A stretch of DNA of 64,000 bases, taken from assembly GCA_024655905.1 (NCBI GenBank), contig JANLFP010000002.1, positions 197,829 to 261,828 on the forward strand. Direction: 5' to 3'. The position numbers and the translations under genes are program-made. Origin of the DNA: Tepidanaerobacteraceae bacterium (GTDB taxonomy: Bacteria > Bacillota > Thermosediminibacteria > Thermosediminibacterales > Tepidanaerobacteraceae). Under the pieces are notes generated by a model. The model did no database searches, had not been told where the DNA came from, and was given only the letters and a program-made list of their open reading frames with translations. How positions within the stretch are numbered: the first letter of the stretch is position 1; every line of letters starts with the position of its first letter. Of this stretch, positions 46,247-56,136 are shown in pieces.

Positions 46247-46260
46247 GGAGGTACACAACC

Positions 46261-47529
46261 GTGGGCATGACCATAACTCAAAAGATACTTGCAAGACACT
46301 GCCATAAGGAATATGTAGAGCCGGGAGAACTCGTCATGGCCGATGTAGATCTTGCTCTGGCCAACGATATCACCGGTCCTGTCGCCATAGAAGAATTTAA
46401 AAAGGCAGGCGCAAATAAGGTTTTCGATCGGGAAAGGATTGCACTGATTCCCGACCATTTCGCGCCGAATAAAGATATTAAATCCGCTGAACTGTGCAAA
46501 ACATTAAGGGAATTCGCCCGAAGTCAAAAGATTGCGCATTACTATGAAGTGGGAAGAATGGGTGTGGAACACGCCCTGCTGCCCGAGCAGGGCATCGTGC
46601 TTCCGGGCGATCTGGTAGTGGGCGCCGATTCTCATACATGCACATATGGAGCTCTGGGCGCATTTTCCACCGGTGTGGGCAGCACTGATCTGGCTTTTGC
46701 AATGATGACAGGAAAATGCTGGTTCAAAGTACCCGAAACCATAAAATTTATCTATCACGGCCGGCTAAACCCCTGGGTTACAGGAAAAGACCTCATCCTC
46801 TACACCATAGGAGACATCGGAGTGGACGGCGCCCTGTATAAAGCCATGGAATTTACGGGAGACGCTTTAAAGAACCTCACTATGGACGAAAGGTTTACCA
46901 TGAGCAACATGGCCATTGAGGCCGGCGGCAAAAACGGTATCATGGAGCCCGACGATGTGACTCTTGAATATGTAAAATCAAGAGCAAAAAGAGATTATGA
47001 GATATTTAAAAGCGATAATGACGCAAAATACTGCCGGGTTATCGACTACGATGTATCCGAGATAGAGCCCCAGGTGGCGCTTCCGCACCTGCCGGAAAAC
47101 TCTGTCAGTATACACGAAGTCGGGGATATTTCGATAGACCAGGTGGTTATAGGGTCCTGCACAAACGGCAGAATAGAGGATATGCGCCAGGCTGCCCGGG
47201 TCATCAAGGGCCACAGGGTTCATCCGTATGTCAGGCTGATAATCATCCCTGCCACTCAGGAGGTTTACAGTCAGATGATAAAAGAAGGAATCATGGAAAT
47301 TTTTATAGAGTCAGGTGCAGCTGTAAGCACGCCTACCTGCGGACCTTGCCTGGGAGGATATATGGGAATACTTGCAAAGGGAGAAAAGGCAGTATCCACC
47401 ACAAATCGGAATTTTGTGGGTCGTATGGGGCATCCCGAAAGCCAAATTTTCCTGGCAAATCCGGCGGTGGCCGCAGCTTCCGCCGTTAAAGGAAGAATAA
47501 CTCATCCAGCGGAGGTGGCCGATATATGA
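46261..47529 (+). CDS. leuC: 3-isopropylmalate dehydratase, large subunit
   Basis: Aconitase-family Fe-S subunit of 422 residues, the shorter type found in many anaerobes and archaea. Motifs: [47 protein letters not shown] and [10 protein letters not shown], which together supply the three Cys of the 4Fe-4S cluster. GTG 46261 lies eight bases after GAGGAGGT; an ATG two codons later and an open frame upstream to 46243 are alternatives. The stop overlaps leuD (ATGA). Confidence 0.94.
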   Translation: MGMTITQKILARHCHKEYVEPGELVMADVDLALANDITGPVAIEEFKKAGANKVFDRERIALIPDHFAPNKDIKSAELCKTLREFARSQKIAHYYEVGRMGVEHALLPEQGIVLPGDLVVGADSHTCTYGALGAFSTGVGSTDLAFAMMTGKCWFKVPETIKFIYHGRLNPWVTGKDLILYTIGDIGVDGALYKAMEFTGDALKNLTMDERFTMSNMAIEAGGKNGIMEPDDVTLEYVKSRAKRDYEIFKSDNDAKYCRVIDYDVSEIEPQVALPHLPENSVSIHEVGDISIDQVVIGSCTNGRIEDMRQAARVIKGHRVHPYVRLIIIPATQEVYSQMIKEGIMEIFIESGAAVSTPTCGPCLGGYMGILAKGEKAVSTTNRNFVGRMGHPESQIFLANPAVAAASAVKGRITHPAEVADI

Positions 47530-48026
47530 TATTCAAGGGCAGAACATGGATTTTTGGAGACAATATAGACACTGATGTCATCATTCCGGCCCGTTATTTG
47601 AATACCACTGATCCGCAGGAACTGGCTTCCCATTGCATGGAGGATATGGACCCTGGCTTTCCAAAAAAAGTAAACCCGGGAGACATCATTATTGCAGGAA
47701 AAAATTTCGGATGCGGCAGTTCACGGGAGCATGCACCGCTGGCCATAAAGACCTGTGGGATAAGCTGCGTCATCGCACGGTCCTTCGCAAGAATTTTCTA
47801 CAGGAACTCTATAAATATAGGCCTTCCAATCCTGGAATGCGAGGAAGCAGTGGATTTTGTCAAAGCGGGAGACGAACTGGAGATAGATACCGATACCGGT
47901 ATCATTAACAATCTGACTTCAGGCGGCTCTTATACTGCCATGCCTTTTCCCGATTTTATTAAAGGCATAATCCAGGCAGGAGGCCTGCTAAACTATGCTC
48001 GAAAGGCGGAAAATCAGGATGTATAA
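47526..48026 (+). CDS. leuD: 3-isopropylmalate dehydratase, small subunit
   Basis: Swivelling subunit of 166 residues that pairs with Leu[60 protein letters not shown]. This length matches the partner type of the short LeuC. Translation is coupled to leuC by ATGA, with GGAGGTGG upstream, and the end overlaps leuB by 8 bases. Confidence 0.95.
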   Translation: MIFKGRTWIFGDNIDTDVIIPARYLNTTDPQELASHCMEDMDPGFPKKVNPGDIIIAGKNFGCGSSREHAPLAIKTCGISCVIARSFARIFYRNSINIGLPILECEEAVDFVKAGDELEIDTDTGIINNLTSGGSYTAMPFPDFIKGIIQAGGLLNYARKAENQDV

Positions 48027-49098
48027 GATTGCTGTTCTGGCGGGAGACGGCATAGGTCCTGAAGTTATGGCTGAGGCTGTAAAAGTTCTCCACGCAGTAG
48101 AGAAAAAATTCGACTTGGAGTTTGACTTTCTTGAAGGTCTTGCCGGTGGCGCTGCCATAGATGCTTATGGTATGCCGCTGCCCGAATCCACTGTAAAGCT
48201 ATGTGAGGAATGTGACGCTGTTTTGTTCGGAGCTGTGGGAGGGCCCAGGTGGGATGGCGTGGAGGGCCGGTTGCGGCCGGAAAGAGCCATTCTGGGCTTG
48301 AGGAAGCACTTCGGACTTTATGCCAATCTTCGTCCTGCCGTATTGTTTCCTGCCCTTATAGACGCTTCGCCAATAAAGCGGGAAATAGTTGAAAAACTAG
48401 ACTTGTTAATCGTGAGAGAACTTACAGGGGGATTATATTTCGGCACTCCCAAAGGCAGGGATGAAAGCGGAGGAAAAGTCCGAGCCTTTGACACAATGAC
48501 ATATACTGAGCATGAAATTGAAAGAGTAGCGCATATAGCTTTTAAAGCCGCTCAAAAAAGGAAGAAACGCGTGACATCCGTAGATAAAGCGAATGTCCTG
48601 GAAACTTCCCGGCTCTGGCGGGAAGTGGTGGAAAAGGTGGCAAGAGCATATGCCGATGTAGAGCTTTGCCACATGTATGTGGATAATTGCTCCATGCAGA
48701 TGGTGACAAGCCCTGTACAGTTCGATGTCATCCTCACCGAAAACACTTTTGGGGACATTCTCAGCGACGAATCCGCAGTGCTGACGGGGTCCATAGGGAT
48801 GCTGCCATCGGCCAGCCTAGGGGATAAAAAACATTACCTTTACGAACCAACTCACGGCTCAGCTCCTGATATTGCCGGCACAGGCAGGGCAAACCCCATC
48901 GCATGCATACTCTCCGCAAGCCTAATGCTGGAGTATTCTTTCCAGGCAGCCGATGCTTCAACCGCAATAAAACAGGCGGTAACCAAGGCTCTGGATGAAG
49001 GCTATAGAACTTCTGACATATATACCGGAACGGGAAAGTTGGTCTCCACCAATGAAATGGGAGATATTATTGCAAGACTGACAGAAAGATGCCCATAA
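48019..49098 (+). CDS. leuB: 3-isopropylmalate dehydrogenase
   Basis: NAD-dependent oxidative decarboxylase of 359 residues, third step of Leu synthesis. Motifs: [82 protein letters not shown], and [21 protein letters not shown] 48019 starts inside leuD. It is the last intact gene of the ilvBNC-leuACDB unit. Confidence 0.96.
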   Translation: MYKIAVLAGDGIGPEVMAEAVKVLHAVEKKFDLEFDFLEGLAGGAAIDAYGMPLPESTVKLCEECDAVLFGAVGGPRWDGVEGRLRPERAILGLRKHFGLYANLRPAVLFPALIDASPIKREIVEKLDLLIVRELTGGLYFGTPKGRDESGGKVRAFDTMTYTEHEIERVAHIAFKAAQKRKKRVTSVDKANVLETSRLWREVVEKVARAYADVELCHMYVDNCSMQMVTSPVQFDVILTENTFGDILSDESAVLTGSIGMLPSASLGDKKHYLYEPTHGSAPDIAGTGRANPIACILSASLMLEYSFQAADASTAIKQAVTKALDEGYRTSDIYTGTGKLVSTNEMGDIIARLTERCP

Positions 49099-49136
49099 TG
49101 ATGAACCCAAAGTATTAACAAAATTTATGAACCCAT

Positions 49137-49243
49137 GTGGCAATCGGAAGAGGACCCGCAGAGATGGAAGCCGCTCAGCAGCGCCAGACCGCGGACATCA
49201 GATCGTGCTCTTTGAGAAAAGTAAAAAATGTGCGGGACTTTAG
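49137..49243 (+). pseudogene. Relic of an FAD/NAD(P)-binding oxidoreductase
   Basis: A degraded nucleotide-binding motif is visible across two frames: AIGRGPAEMEAA (from 49140) and then, after a frameshift near 49185, RGHQIVLFEKSKK (from 49190) before a TAG. Joined, they read like the dinucleotide-binding segment of Old-Yellow-Enzyme-type enal reductases and related flavoproteins (GGGPAGMEAA...RGHxVxLFEK). Nothing before or after it is recognisable. It lies between leuB and the operon terminator. Confidence 0.6.
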
Positions 49244-49375
49244 ACTTCAACCACATCAGGATTCAAGGAATGCAGGAAATATAAAATCGAATTTAGACAT
49301 TTGGATGCAAAATAAATCACCTACAGATAACGAAAATATTACTTTATATTTTCGGGATAGATTTTAATAAATTTT

Positions 49376-49428
49376 TTGTAGGCCTGGTGGATAAACCCTT
49401 GAAGCCTTGTTATCCGCCAGGCCTACAA
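49376..49428 (+). terminator. Terminator of the ilv-leu operon
   Basis: A 19-bp stem with one G-U pair (49376-49394 with 49410-49428) and a 15-base loop, followed by TTATATATT. It is 278 bases after leuB, on the far side of the relic, suggesting that the relic once belonged to the same transcript. Confidence 0.85.
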
Positions 49429-49652
49429 TTATATATTCAATATTTGAATAAAAAACTTACAAAAAAGAGGACTTGTATAATTTTTGTAGAATATAAAACC
49501 TAATTTATATCCATTTTTATGAATAATAATTTAAAAGATCAGGCAGAAAATTTTAAAAGCACATAGTACTATACTTCAGAAGGAGGCGGGAAGTTTTATT
49601 TACGTCATAAATCGAATTGAATGAAGAAATAAAACACAAGGAGGAATTCATT
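49429..49652. other. Upstream region of the second oligopeptide transporter
   Basis: AT-rich, about 220 bases, no gene. It holds several TATAAT/TTGTA-like elements around 49478-49500, but no well-spaced pair. The only clear signal is AAGGAGG about 8 bases before the TTG at 49653. Confidence 0.4.
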
Positions 49653-51296
49653 TTGAAAAAACAAAAATCCCTATCGGTTCTTTTGATTATATTGCTCATG
49701 TGCACTTTATTAGTCGGCGGTTGCGCTCAATCGGCCAATAAAGTTTCAGAGAGCGGGCAAACTGCAAATCAAAGCCAGCAAACCCAGAAGGAATCCAAAA
49801 ATACAGAGATTAAAAACCCCGATACCATGGTAATAGCGTATGATGACCAGCCCACGACACTGGACCCGCACATCGCTTATGACCCCGAGTCGCTCACGGC
49901 CATTTCGCAAGTATATGAAGGCCTTGTTACATATAAAGGCAGCAGCAGTGAAGTCATTCCGCAGCTGGCGGAAAGATGGGAAGTCACTGACAACGGCAAG
50001 GTATGGACCTTTTACTTAAGAAAGGGTGTAAAGTTCACGGACGGCACTCCTTTTAATGCAGAGGCGGTAAAGATTTCATTTGAAAGATTGTTAAAAATTA
50101 ATCAAGGTCCTGCATGGATGTTTGACATGATTAAAAATATAGATGCAGTGGATGAAAACACCGTTAAATTCACGTTGTCCTATGCATTTGTTCCTTTTTT
50201 ACACGCTCTTGCAAATCCATCCGGTCCATTGATCATAAGTCCTAAAGCTATCAAGGACCATGAAAAAAACGGCGATCTCGCACAAGATTGGCTCAGACAA
50301 AACATGGTTGGGACTGGGCCTTATAAGCTTGAGAGTTGGAATATGGGCCAAGATTTCACTCTTGTAAAAAATCCTGACTACTGGGGTGGATGGGAAGGCA
50401 AGCATGTATCCAAAATAATACAGAAAGTTGTTCAGGAATCCTCTTCGCAAAGGCTCATGCTGGAAAGCGGAGATGTAGATTTTGCCAATGCTATACCCAG
50501 GGATGTTATAGATCAGCTTTCTAAGAATCCTGATATAACTGTACAAAAGAACAAGACTGTTAATTTGCTAAATATATTTTTTAATAACCAGAGGGGTGCT
50601 CTAAAGGATAAAAGGGTGCGCCAGGCTATGGCTTATGGTTTTTCTTATGATGATTGCATCAATGGTGTTTTCAATGGCATGGGGACAAAGATGCAAGGTC
50701 CTCTGCCGGTCGGTATGTGGTCTCATGATGACAGTATAAAGCCATATGAAAAAGATGTAGAAAAGGCCAAAAAACTCCTTGAAGAGGCCGGTTACCCCGG
50801 TGGCGGTGGCCTGAAATTTACCATGATGGTGGAAACGGGCGCAGAAGACTATAAGAAGGTGGCGGAGCTTTTTCAGAGCGACATGAAAAATCTAGGAATT
50901 GATATTGATATACAGGTGCTTGCATGGGCAACGATGAAAGATTTATTGAGCTCTCCCAAGACGGCGCCGGATATGTTCATAAGCGGGTTTTACCCGGATT
51001 ATATGGACCCGGACGATGTTCTGTACGCTATGTATAATTCAAAAACCATAGGCAGCATCAATCAGTCTTTTTATATCAACAAAGAAGTGGATAAGTTATT
51101 GGATGAAGCCCGCCAGTCCACTGATTCTTCTCATAGAGAGGAGCTGTATAAAAAGGCGCAGCAGATAATAAACGAGGACTGTCCGGATATCTTTATACTG
51201 ACGAGAGACAACATAACCACCATGAGGTCATGGGTGAAAGGATTCGAATATCATCCCCTGCTTGTGAACAGATACTATTTCATGTATAAGGAATAA
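49653..51296 (+). CDS. Oligopeptide ABC transporter, substrate-binding lipoprotein (second system)
   Basis: SBP_bac_5 protein of 547 residues. The signal peptide ends in LVGGC (lipobox) followed by a Ser/Gln/Lys-rich linker. Family landmarks include TTLDPHIAYDPES, FYLRKGVKFTDGTPF, NMVGTGPYKLESW and the VRQAMAYGFSYD region. It differs clearly from the first system's binding protein. TTG 49653 has AAGGAGG upstream; the frame is open upstream without one. It heads a three-gene unit with two permeases but no ATPase. Confidence 0.92.
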   Translation: MKKQKSLSVLLIILLMCTLLVGGCAQSANKVSESGQTANQSQQTQKESKNTEIKNPDTMVIAYDDQPTTLDPHIAYDPESLTAISQVYEGLVTYKGSSSEVIPQLAERWEVTDNGKVWTFYLRKGVKFTDGTPFNAEAVKISFERLLKINQGPAWMFDMIKNIDAVDENTVKFTLSYAFVPFLHALANPSGPLIISPKAIKDHEKNGDLAQDWLRQNMVGTGPYKLESWNMGQDFTLVKNPDYWGGWEGKHVSKIIQKVVQESSSQRLMLESGDVDFANAIPRDVIDQLSKNPDITVQKNKTVNLLNIFFNNQRGALKDKRVRQAMAYGFSYDDCINGVFNGMGTKMQGPLPVGMWSHDDSIKPYEKDVEKAKKLLEEAGYPGGGGLKFTMMVETGAEDYKKVAELFQSDMKNLGIDIDIQVLAWATMKDLLSSPKTAPDMFISGFYPDYMDPDDVLYAMYNSKTIGSINQSFYINKEVDKLLDEARQSTDSSHREELYKKAQQIINEDCPDIFILTRDNITTMRSWVKGFEYHPLLVNRYYFMYKE

Positions 51297-51313
51297 CTTT
51301 TGGAGGGGTAAAA

Positions 51314-52321
51314 GTGGGGACATATATTGCAAGAAGAATGGCAATGCTGGTATTAGTACTCTTCGGCATGTCGTTGCTTACATTCATTATTTCCCATGCC
51401 ATCCCAGGGGACCCGGTTCGGCTGGCGGCCGGTCCCCACGCAGGCCCCGAACAGATCGAGTCTTTAAGGAAACAGTTGGGCTTTGATAAACCGCTGCCAG
51501 TACAATATATGAAATACATGTCAGGCCTGTTGCGTGGAGATATGGGGATTTCGGTTGAGACCCGCAGGCCTGTGCGTGAAGAATTGATGAAATACCTCCC
51601 GGCGACGGTAGAGCTTTCAATTTTTGCTCTCGCAATAAGCGTATTGCTGGGCTTGCCTCTCGGCGTGCTATCCGCTGTGAGAAGGAACTCACCAATAGAC
51701 CACAGCGGCAGGATGGTATGCCTTTTAGGAGCTTCAACCCCAATATTTTGGCTGGGGCTTTTACTTCAGCTTCTATTCTATAAAAATCTCGGTTTATTGC
51801 CTATTGGCGGGCGAATTGGCATGGAACTCAATCCTCCTACACAGATAACCGGCCTTTACATCCTCGACAGCATATTGTCTTTAGATTGGCTGGCATTAAA
51901 GAGCAGCATATTGCATATAATTTTGCCTGCTGTTACCCTGGGCTATGGATCTATGGCCGTGTTTACCAGGATGACCCGCTCGAGTATCCTTGAGATTTTG
52001 AATGAAGACTATATCAGGACCGCCAGGGCCAAGGGGCTTTCAGAAAGAATTGTAATCTACAAGCATGCCCTGCGCAACGCCATATTGCCTGTGTTGACCC
52101 TTATAGGACTTCAGTTTGCCTCCCTCCTTGGGGGTGCCGTCCTTACGGAAACGGTATTTTCCTGGCCAGGCTTAGGAAATTACGGAGTCCACGCCATAAT
52201 GACGCTGAATTTCCCTGCCATTATGGGAGTTACATTGGTTATCACAACTATTTTTGTAGCCGTAAACCTGGTGATTGACATAAGCTATGCTTTTGTCGAC
52301 CCGAGGATCGTATACAAATGA
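51314..52321 (+). CDS. Oligopeptide ABC transporter permease (DppB type, second system)
   Basis: Permease of 335 residues: YIARRMAMLVLVLFGMSLLTF at the N-terminus, HAIPGDPVRLAAG, and the EAA loop ILEILNEDYIRTARAKGLSERIV. About six membrane helices. GTG 51314 follows TGGAGGGG. It overlaps or adjoins the next permease gene at its stop (ATGA at 52318). Confidence 0.93.
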   Translation: MGTYIARRMAMLVLVLFGMSLLTFIISHAIPGDPVRLAAGPHAGPEQIESLRKQLGFDKPLPVQYMKYMSGLLRGDMGISVETRRPVREELMKYLPATVELSIFALAISVLLGLPLGVLSAVRRNSPIDHSGRMVCLLGASTPIFWLGLLLQLLFYKNLGLLPIGGRIGMELNPPTQITGLYILDSILSLDWLALKSSILHIILPAVTLGYGSMAVFTRMTRSSILEILNEDYIRTARAKGLSERIVIYKHALRNAILPVLTLIGLQFASLLGGAVLTETVFSWPGLGNYGVHAIMTLNFPAIMGVTLVITTIFVAVNLVIDISYAFVDPRIVYK

Positions 52322-52335
52322 TTGGGGAAATTGTT

Positions 52336-53175
52336 ATGAACAAGAAGTCATTAGCTAAATTTTTTAAAAACCCTCTTAATGTTATTGGTGTCATAATAGT
52401 AATGGCGATTATATTAACTGCAGTTGTGGCACCATGGATAGCCAGGGCTGATCCTGTGGCCATATTCATGTCCAATAAACTTCTTCCACCGGGCCCAGGA
52501 CATATCCTCGGGACCGATGAAATGGGAAGAGACATCTTCAGCAGAATCGTTTACGGTGCCAGGATATCCCTGCAGGTCGGCATAGAAGTCGTGGCATCCG
52601 CCGTATTGATAGGCGCGACGCTGGGAGGCGTCAGCGGATATTTTGGAGGATGGATAGATGAGACAATAATGAGGATAACCGACATGTTTCTTTCGTTTCC
52701 ATCCCTGATTCTGGCCATGGCTGTAGCAGCTGCACTTGGGCCAACGCTTACGAATGCAGTGATGGCTGTCAGTCTTACATGGTGGCCGTGGTACACCAGG
52801 CTGGTAAGAGGCCAAGTACTGGCGCTCAGACAGTTTGAATACGTAGAAGCTGCAAGGGCTATAGGCAACAGGGATATTAAAATAATTTTCAAACACATCC
52901 TTCCCAACTGCATCTCCCCCATAATAGTGCAGGCTACGATGGATATAGGATTTGCTATACAGCTTACAGCGGGGCTCAGCTTTATAGGCCTGGGGGCTCA
53001 GCCGCCTACTCCCGAATGGGGCGCCATGATTTCTACCGGCCGCCAGTATCTTCTGAGCCACTGGTGGTACCCCACTTTTCCAGGCATGGCCATATTGCTC
53101 ACCGTCCTCGGTTTCAATCTGGTGGGGGATGGCTTGCGAGACTTTTTGGATCCTAAAATGCGAAGGGCTGATTAA
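52336..53175 (+). CDS. Oligopeptide ABC transporter permease (DppC type, second system)
   Basis: Permease of 279 residues with the family motifs HILGTDEMGRDIFSRIVYGARISL, EYVEAARAIGNRDIKIIFKHILPNC, and C-terminal GDGLRDFLDPKMRR. ATG 52336 gives the usual N-terminus; an ATG at 52318 overlapping the previous stop is possible. The gene is followed not by the expected ATPase genes but by the remains of a liv transporter, so this system must use ATPases encoded elsewhere, perhaps those at 8110-10073. Confidence 0.92.
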   Translation: MNKKSLAKFFKNPLNVIGVIIVMAIILTAVVAPWIARADPVAIFMSNKLLPPGPGHILGTDEMGRDIFSRIVYGARISLQVGIEVVASAVLIGATLGGVSGYFGGWIDETIMRITDMFLSFPSLILAMAVAAALGPTLTNAVMAVSLTWWPWYTRLVRGQVLALRQFEYVEAARAIGNRDIKIIFKHILPNCISPIIVQATMDIGFAIQLTAGLSFIGLGAQPPTPEWGAMISTGRQYLLSHWWYPTFPGMAILLTVLGFNLVGDGLRDFLDPKMRRAD

Positions 53176-53259
53176 TTAATATGCCGGCACTTTATATTTT
53201 TTAGTCATAAGGGATATTGTGGGTTTGAATGGCAATTTATAAAAAAGCTGACATAAGCT

Positions 53260-53684
53260 TTGATTTTGTTTGGCTGTGGGGGTCAACAGACATCGCAGCA
53301 GGGTTCGAGCGCTAACAGTCAGGGTGAAAGTAAATCCGGAGAAAAGACATTTAACGGTGAAATCAAAGTGGGCCTGGTAATGCCGCTCACCGGTTCGGAA
53401 GCCACTTATGGCAAAGACATGGAAAATGCCATGATTATGGCGTCGGATGAAATCAAGTCGGGCACAAGGTGCTGGGCATAGAGGTGGTGAATAAAGGCGA
53501 GCAGGAGGATGCTATTGAAAGAGCGGGGTCTGCCGAAAAAGACGCAGTTATAAAAGCATTAAAAGAAGCAAAAGGATTCAAAGGCATTTCGGGTGAAGTG
53601 ACAATGACCGATGATGGCACTTTCGCGAAGAGCAACTTTGTTCTCTTGGAGGCGAAAGACAGCAAATGGAATCTTTTGCAGTAG
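53260..53684 (+). pseudogene. livK relic: branched-chain amino acid binding protein, internally deleted
   Basis: The first part retains a lipobox (ILFGC), a Gln/Ser-rich linker and the mature start IKVGLVMPLTGSEATYGKDM of a LivK-type protein, then breaks at about 53480. A second frame carries only the end of such a protein (IERAGSAEKDAVIKALKEA, GKSxF-like tail). Some 250 residues between are missing, and the signal peptide is truncated. The gene cannot encode a working binding protein. Confidence 0.8.
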
Positions 53685-53714
53685 CGTAAAATTTCGATTT
53701 TATAGGATTTTTTT

Positions 53715-53772
53715 GAGGAGTTATACTTCGGTTAAACGAATATTATTTGACCGGGGTATAATTCCTCTGTTT
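53715..53772 (+). terminator. Hairpin after the livK relic
   Basis: A 12-bp stem with one G-U pair (53715-53726 with 53756-53767) followed by TGTTTT. In intact liv operons a hairpin often separates the binding-protein gene from the membrane genes; this one appears to have survived the decay. Confidence 0.65.
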
Positions 53773-53828
53773 TAATCAGCACTAGACTGCTCGAAAAAAT
53801 GATGGATTTTCGATGATGAATATTGTGT

Positions 53829-53993
53829 ATGAAGCAAATTATTAGTGGGCTTATGCTGGGTTCGGTTTACAGCCTGGTGGCACTGGGGTATACAATGGTT
53901 TACGGAATAATAAAATTATTAAATTTTGCTCATGGGGATATTTATATGACAGGGGCGTTTGTGGGGCTTCCGACCTCAAGGGTTATGGCTTGA
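53829..53993 (+). pseudogene. livH relic: N-terminal fragment of a branched-chain amino acid permease
   Basis: Frame from ATG 53829 reads KQIISGLMLGSVYSLVALG, YTMVYGIIKLLNFAHGD and [10 protein letters not shown], the typical first two helices of LivH. It then runs into foreign sequence and a TGA. All other helices are missing, so the gene is a 47-codon remnant joined to the end of livM. Confidence 0.85.
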
Positions 53994-54334
53994 AAAAGCA
54001 ATTAAAAATTTTATAAGGGGTGTAAGTCATCATGGCTATTCACAGGTAAATAATCTTACTTTGAGATTTGGAGGATTAACGGCTGTAAGCAATCTGAGCT
54101 TTGAGATAGAGGAAAATTCTATTACCAGCTTGATAGGACCGAATGGAGCCGGCAGACATCGGTTTTAACTGCTTGACGGGTTTTTACAAGGCAAATGAGG
54201 GAGATATTGTTTTTTTTTTGGAAAAGAGCATCAAAAAAATAAAACCTTTTAAAATAACTGAATTAGGTATGGCAAGGACATTTCAGAATTATGCCGCGGG
54301 TGATGAAGTGTTGAAAGATGCATCGAAATTTTGA
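53959..54334 (+). pseudogene. livM tail and livG relic
   Basis: GFRPQGLW (about 53962-53987) is the usual LivM C-terminus. It is followed by the start of livG: ATG GCT ATT at 54032, a frameshift, then [17 protein letters not shown] and GPNGAG. The Walker A Lys codon has lost one base (54154 region), so the frame stops; a further frame continues NCLTGFYKANEGDI and GMARTFQN before jumping to a terminal DEVLKDAS. At least three lesions make the ATPase non-functional. Confidence 0.82.
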
Positions 54335-54483
54335 AACGGAGAATTCGCACCTATGTGCAAATAGTGCGTTTTGTTTAAAATAAATGGCAAAGCATAAAGT
54401 TCCATATTTTGAAAAATATGCTTGATCAGCTGCAGGAATTTTGTAAAATTTATCTAATTTTATACAGAAAGGAGGGAAATATT

Positions 54484-56100
54484 TTGGATAAAAAAATATT
54501 GGAATTTAGGATTTATTCTTTACTTGTTTTAATCGTTGCTTTTTCAGCTCTGGCGGCGGTCGAATTTTTTAAAATGCCGGAATATATATTTGAAATAGTA
54601 TCATGTGCTGGCCTTTTAATGTCAATAGTTTTGCTGCATTTGCTGACGGAATCAATTGTTCGATTTGACACCCATATGCGAAAATCCATGGAATCTGCCG
54701 CAAAAGATAATACGGAAAAAAAGAAGATATTTTTATTTGCAGGTCTGGCCAATCAAATGAAGGGTTTTATTGACACGGTCAAGGGAATAAAGCGTGAATT
54801 GAAGATAGTGTCCGAACAGGCTGTATACTTATCGGAACAGCTTTCCCGAAGCGTGCAAGATGTGGACAGTTCTTACAGCCAGATAGTAGAATCGATACAG
54901 AGCGTGGCCGGAGGGGCTGAGCATCAGGCCGCCCTTTCGGTGGAGTCAAAAGGGCGGCTATCAGATTTGCTGGAAAAATCCAATAATATTCTTGCAAGAG
55001 CCCGCACCACTGGAGAAGGGTTTAAAACATTGCTTGATGTTTTGAATAATTCTTTCGAAACTTTGAAACTTCTTATAGAAGATATAGTCGAAAGCGGCAG
55101 ACATAGCGAAGCACTAGTCAGAGATATCAGCGAGCTTACTGAAAAAAGCAAGAAAATTGGCGATATAACCATTTCCGTGGAAAACGTAGCGGAACAGACA
55201 AATTTGCTGGCATTGAACGCCGCTATTGAAGCTGCCAGGGCAGGGGAGTACGGGCGCGGATTTGCCGTGGTGGCACAGGAGATAAGGAAACTGGCTGAGG
55301 AATCAAAAGTGCTGGCAAAAAATATCGGAGAAATTCTCGGGGAAATGGTAGGTGGTATAAATAAAAATCTGGAAACAACCAGGAAGAATTTACAGCGTTC
55401 CGTAAACCATGTTTCAAATGCTCGGCAAACACAGACTTTTCTCGAAAATGTATTCAGGACCGCCAATGAAGTGGAAAGAGAATTGGCCGAAATAGAGCAA
55501 AATGCATCCGGACAGGCTAAAGAAGTAAAAAATATAGTGGATTCTTTCAACGATATAGTTAAGGTTACGGAGGAAACATCGGCAGCGACGCAGGAAGTGG
55601 CGGCAGCCAGCGAACAGCAAAAGGCGGCTCTGGAAGAACTTTCGCGCATGGCGGCATATCTCAAAAATACACAGACCCGTTTGAATGAAATAATAAGGAG
55701 TTTCGGAAACGATGCCGTGATTTCTGAAGATAAGAAAGGAGCGATTGAAAAACTTCTGGATATTTTGCGGAAAAATGCAAAATCAAAAGAAATTGTATCG
55801 ATGGATAGGAATGAACATAAAAAGGTGTTTGAAAAGCTGCAGGGAGAACATCCGGAGTTTCAAATTCTTTATTCCGCCGCAGGCGGCAGGCTGTTTTATA
55901 TAACCCGTCAGGTTGATATAGAAGATATTTCTTTTCGGCCATGGTACTGCGAGGCGATTAAAGGGAATAGTTATGTTTCGGAACCCTACATACCGGTTGG
56001 AACCGATGATACGTGTGTTACCGTATCGGTTCCCATAAAAAATGAAAAAGGGCATGTGGTGGGAGTCTTTGCATCGGATATTAAAATAAAAGATATCTGA
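54484..56100 (+). CDS. Methyl-accepting chemoreceptor with C-terminal Cache-like domain
   Basis: Receptor of about 538 residues. The N-terminus has two close membrane helices (about 10-27 and 34-52) with a very short outside loop, so there is no external sensor. A coiled-coil region follows, with the kinase-contact hairpin [20 protein letters not shown] at about 236 and [15 protein letters not shown]. Residues from about 436 onward form a Cache/PAS-like sensor ([36 protein letters not shown]) placed after the signalling domain, in the cytoplasm. TTG 54484 has AAAGGAGGG eight bases upstream. No che genes are nearby. Confidence 0.88.
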   Translation: MDKKILEFRIYSLLVLIVAFSALAAVEFFKMPEYIFEIVSCAGLLMSIVLLHLLTESIVRFDTHMRKSMESAAKDNTEKKKIFLFAGLANQMKGFIDTVKGIKRELKIVSEQAVYLSEQLSRSVQDVDSSYSQIVESIQSVAGGAEHQAALSVESKGRLSDLLEKSNNILARARTTGEGFKTLLDVLNNSFETLKLLIEDIVESGRHSEALVRDISELTEKSKKIGDITISVENVAEQTNLLALNAAIEAARAGEYGRGFAVVAQEIRKLAEESKVLAKNIGEILGEMVGGINKNLETTRKNLQRSVNHVSNARQTQTFLENVFRTANEVERELAEIEQNASGQAKEVKNIVDSFNDIVKVTEETSAATQEVAAASEQQKAALEELSRMAAYLKNTQTRLNEIIRSFGNDAVISEDKKGAIEKLLDILRKNAKSKEIVSMDRNEHKKVFEKLQGEHPEFQILYSAAGGRLFYITRQVDIEDISFRPWYCEAIKGNSYVSEPYIPVGTDDTCVTVSVPIKNEKGHVVGVFASDIKIKDI

Positions 56101-56109
56101 TTAAAACAG

Positions 56110-56134
56110 AAAAAGGCGCTAAATGCGCCTTTTT
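56110..56134. terminator. Bidirectional terminator between chemoreceptor and fmdB-like gene
   Basis: A perfect 10-bp stem AAAAAGGCGC/GCGCCTTTTT (56110-56119 with 56125-56134) with a 5-base loop. It has T-tracts in both directions and lies three bases from the end of the − strand gene. Confidence 0.9.
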
Positions 56135-56136
56135 CC

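Noticed and set aside
49137-49367. 76-residue open frame after leuB as a gene
   Set aside because: Its first part is a broken dinucleotide-binding motif that continues in another frame; there is no ribosome binding site. Treated as a relic. I also considered an ilvD remnant and saw no similarity.
53959-54168. 69-residue frame as a small ATPase-like protein
   Set aside because: It is a fusion of the livM tail and a frameshifted livG start with a broken Walker A motif.
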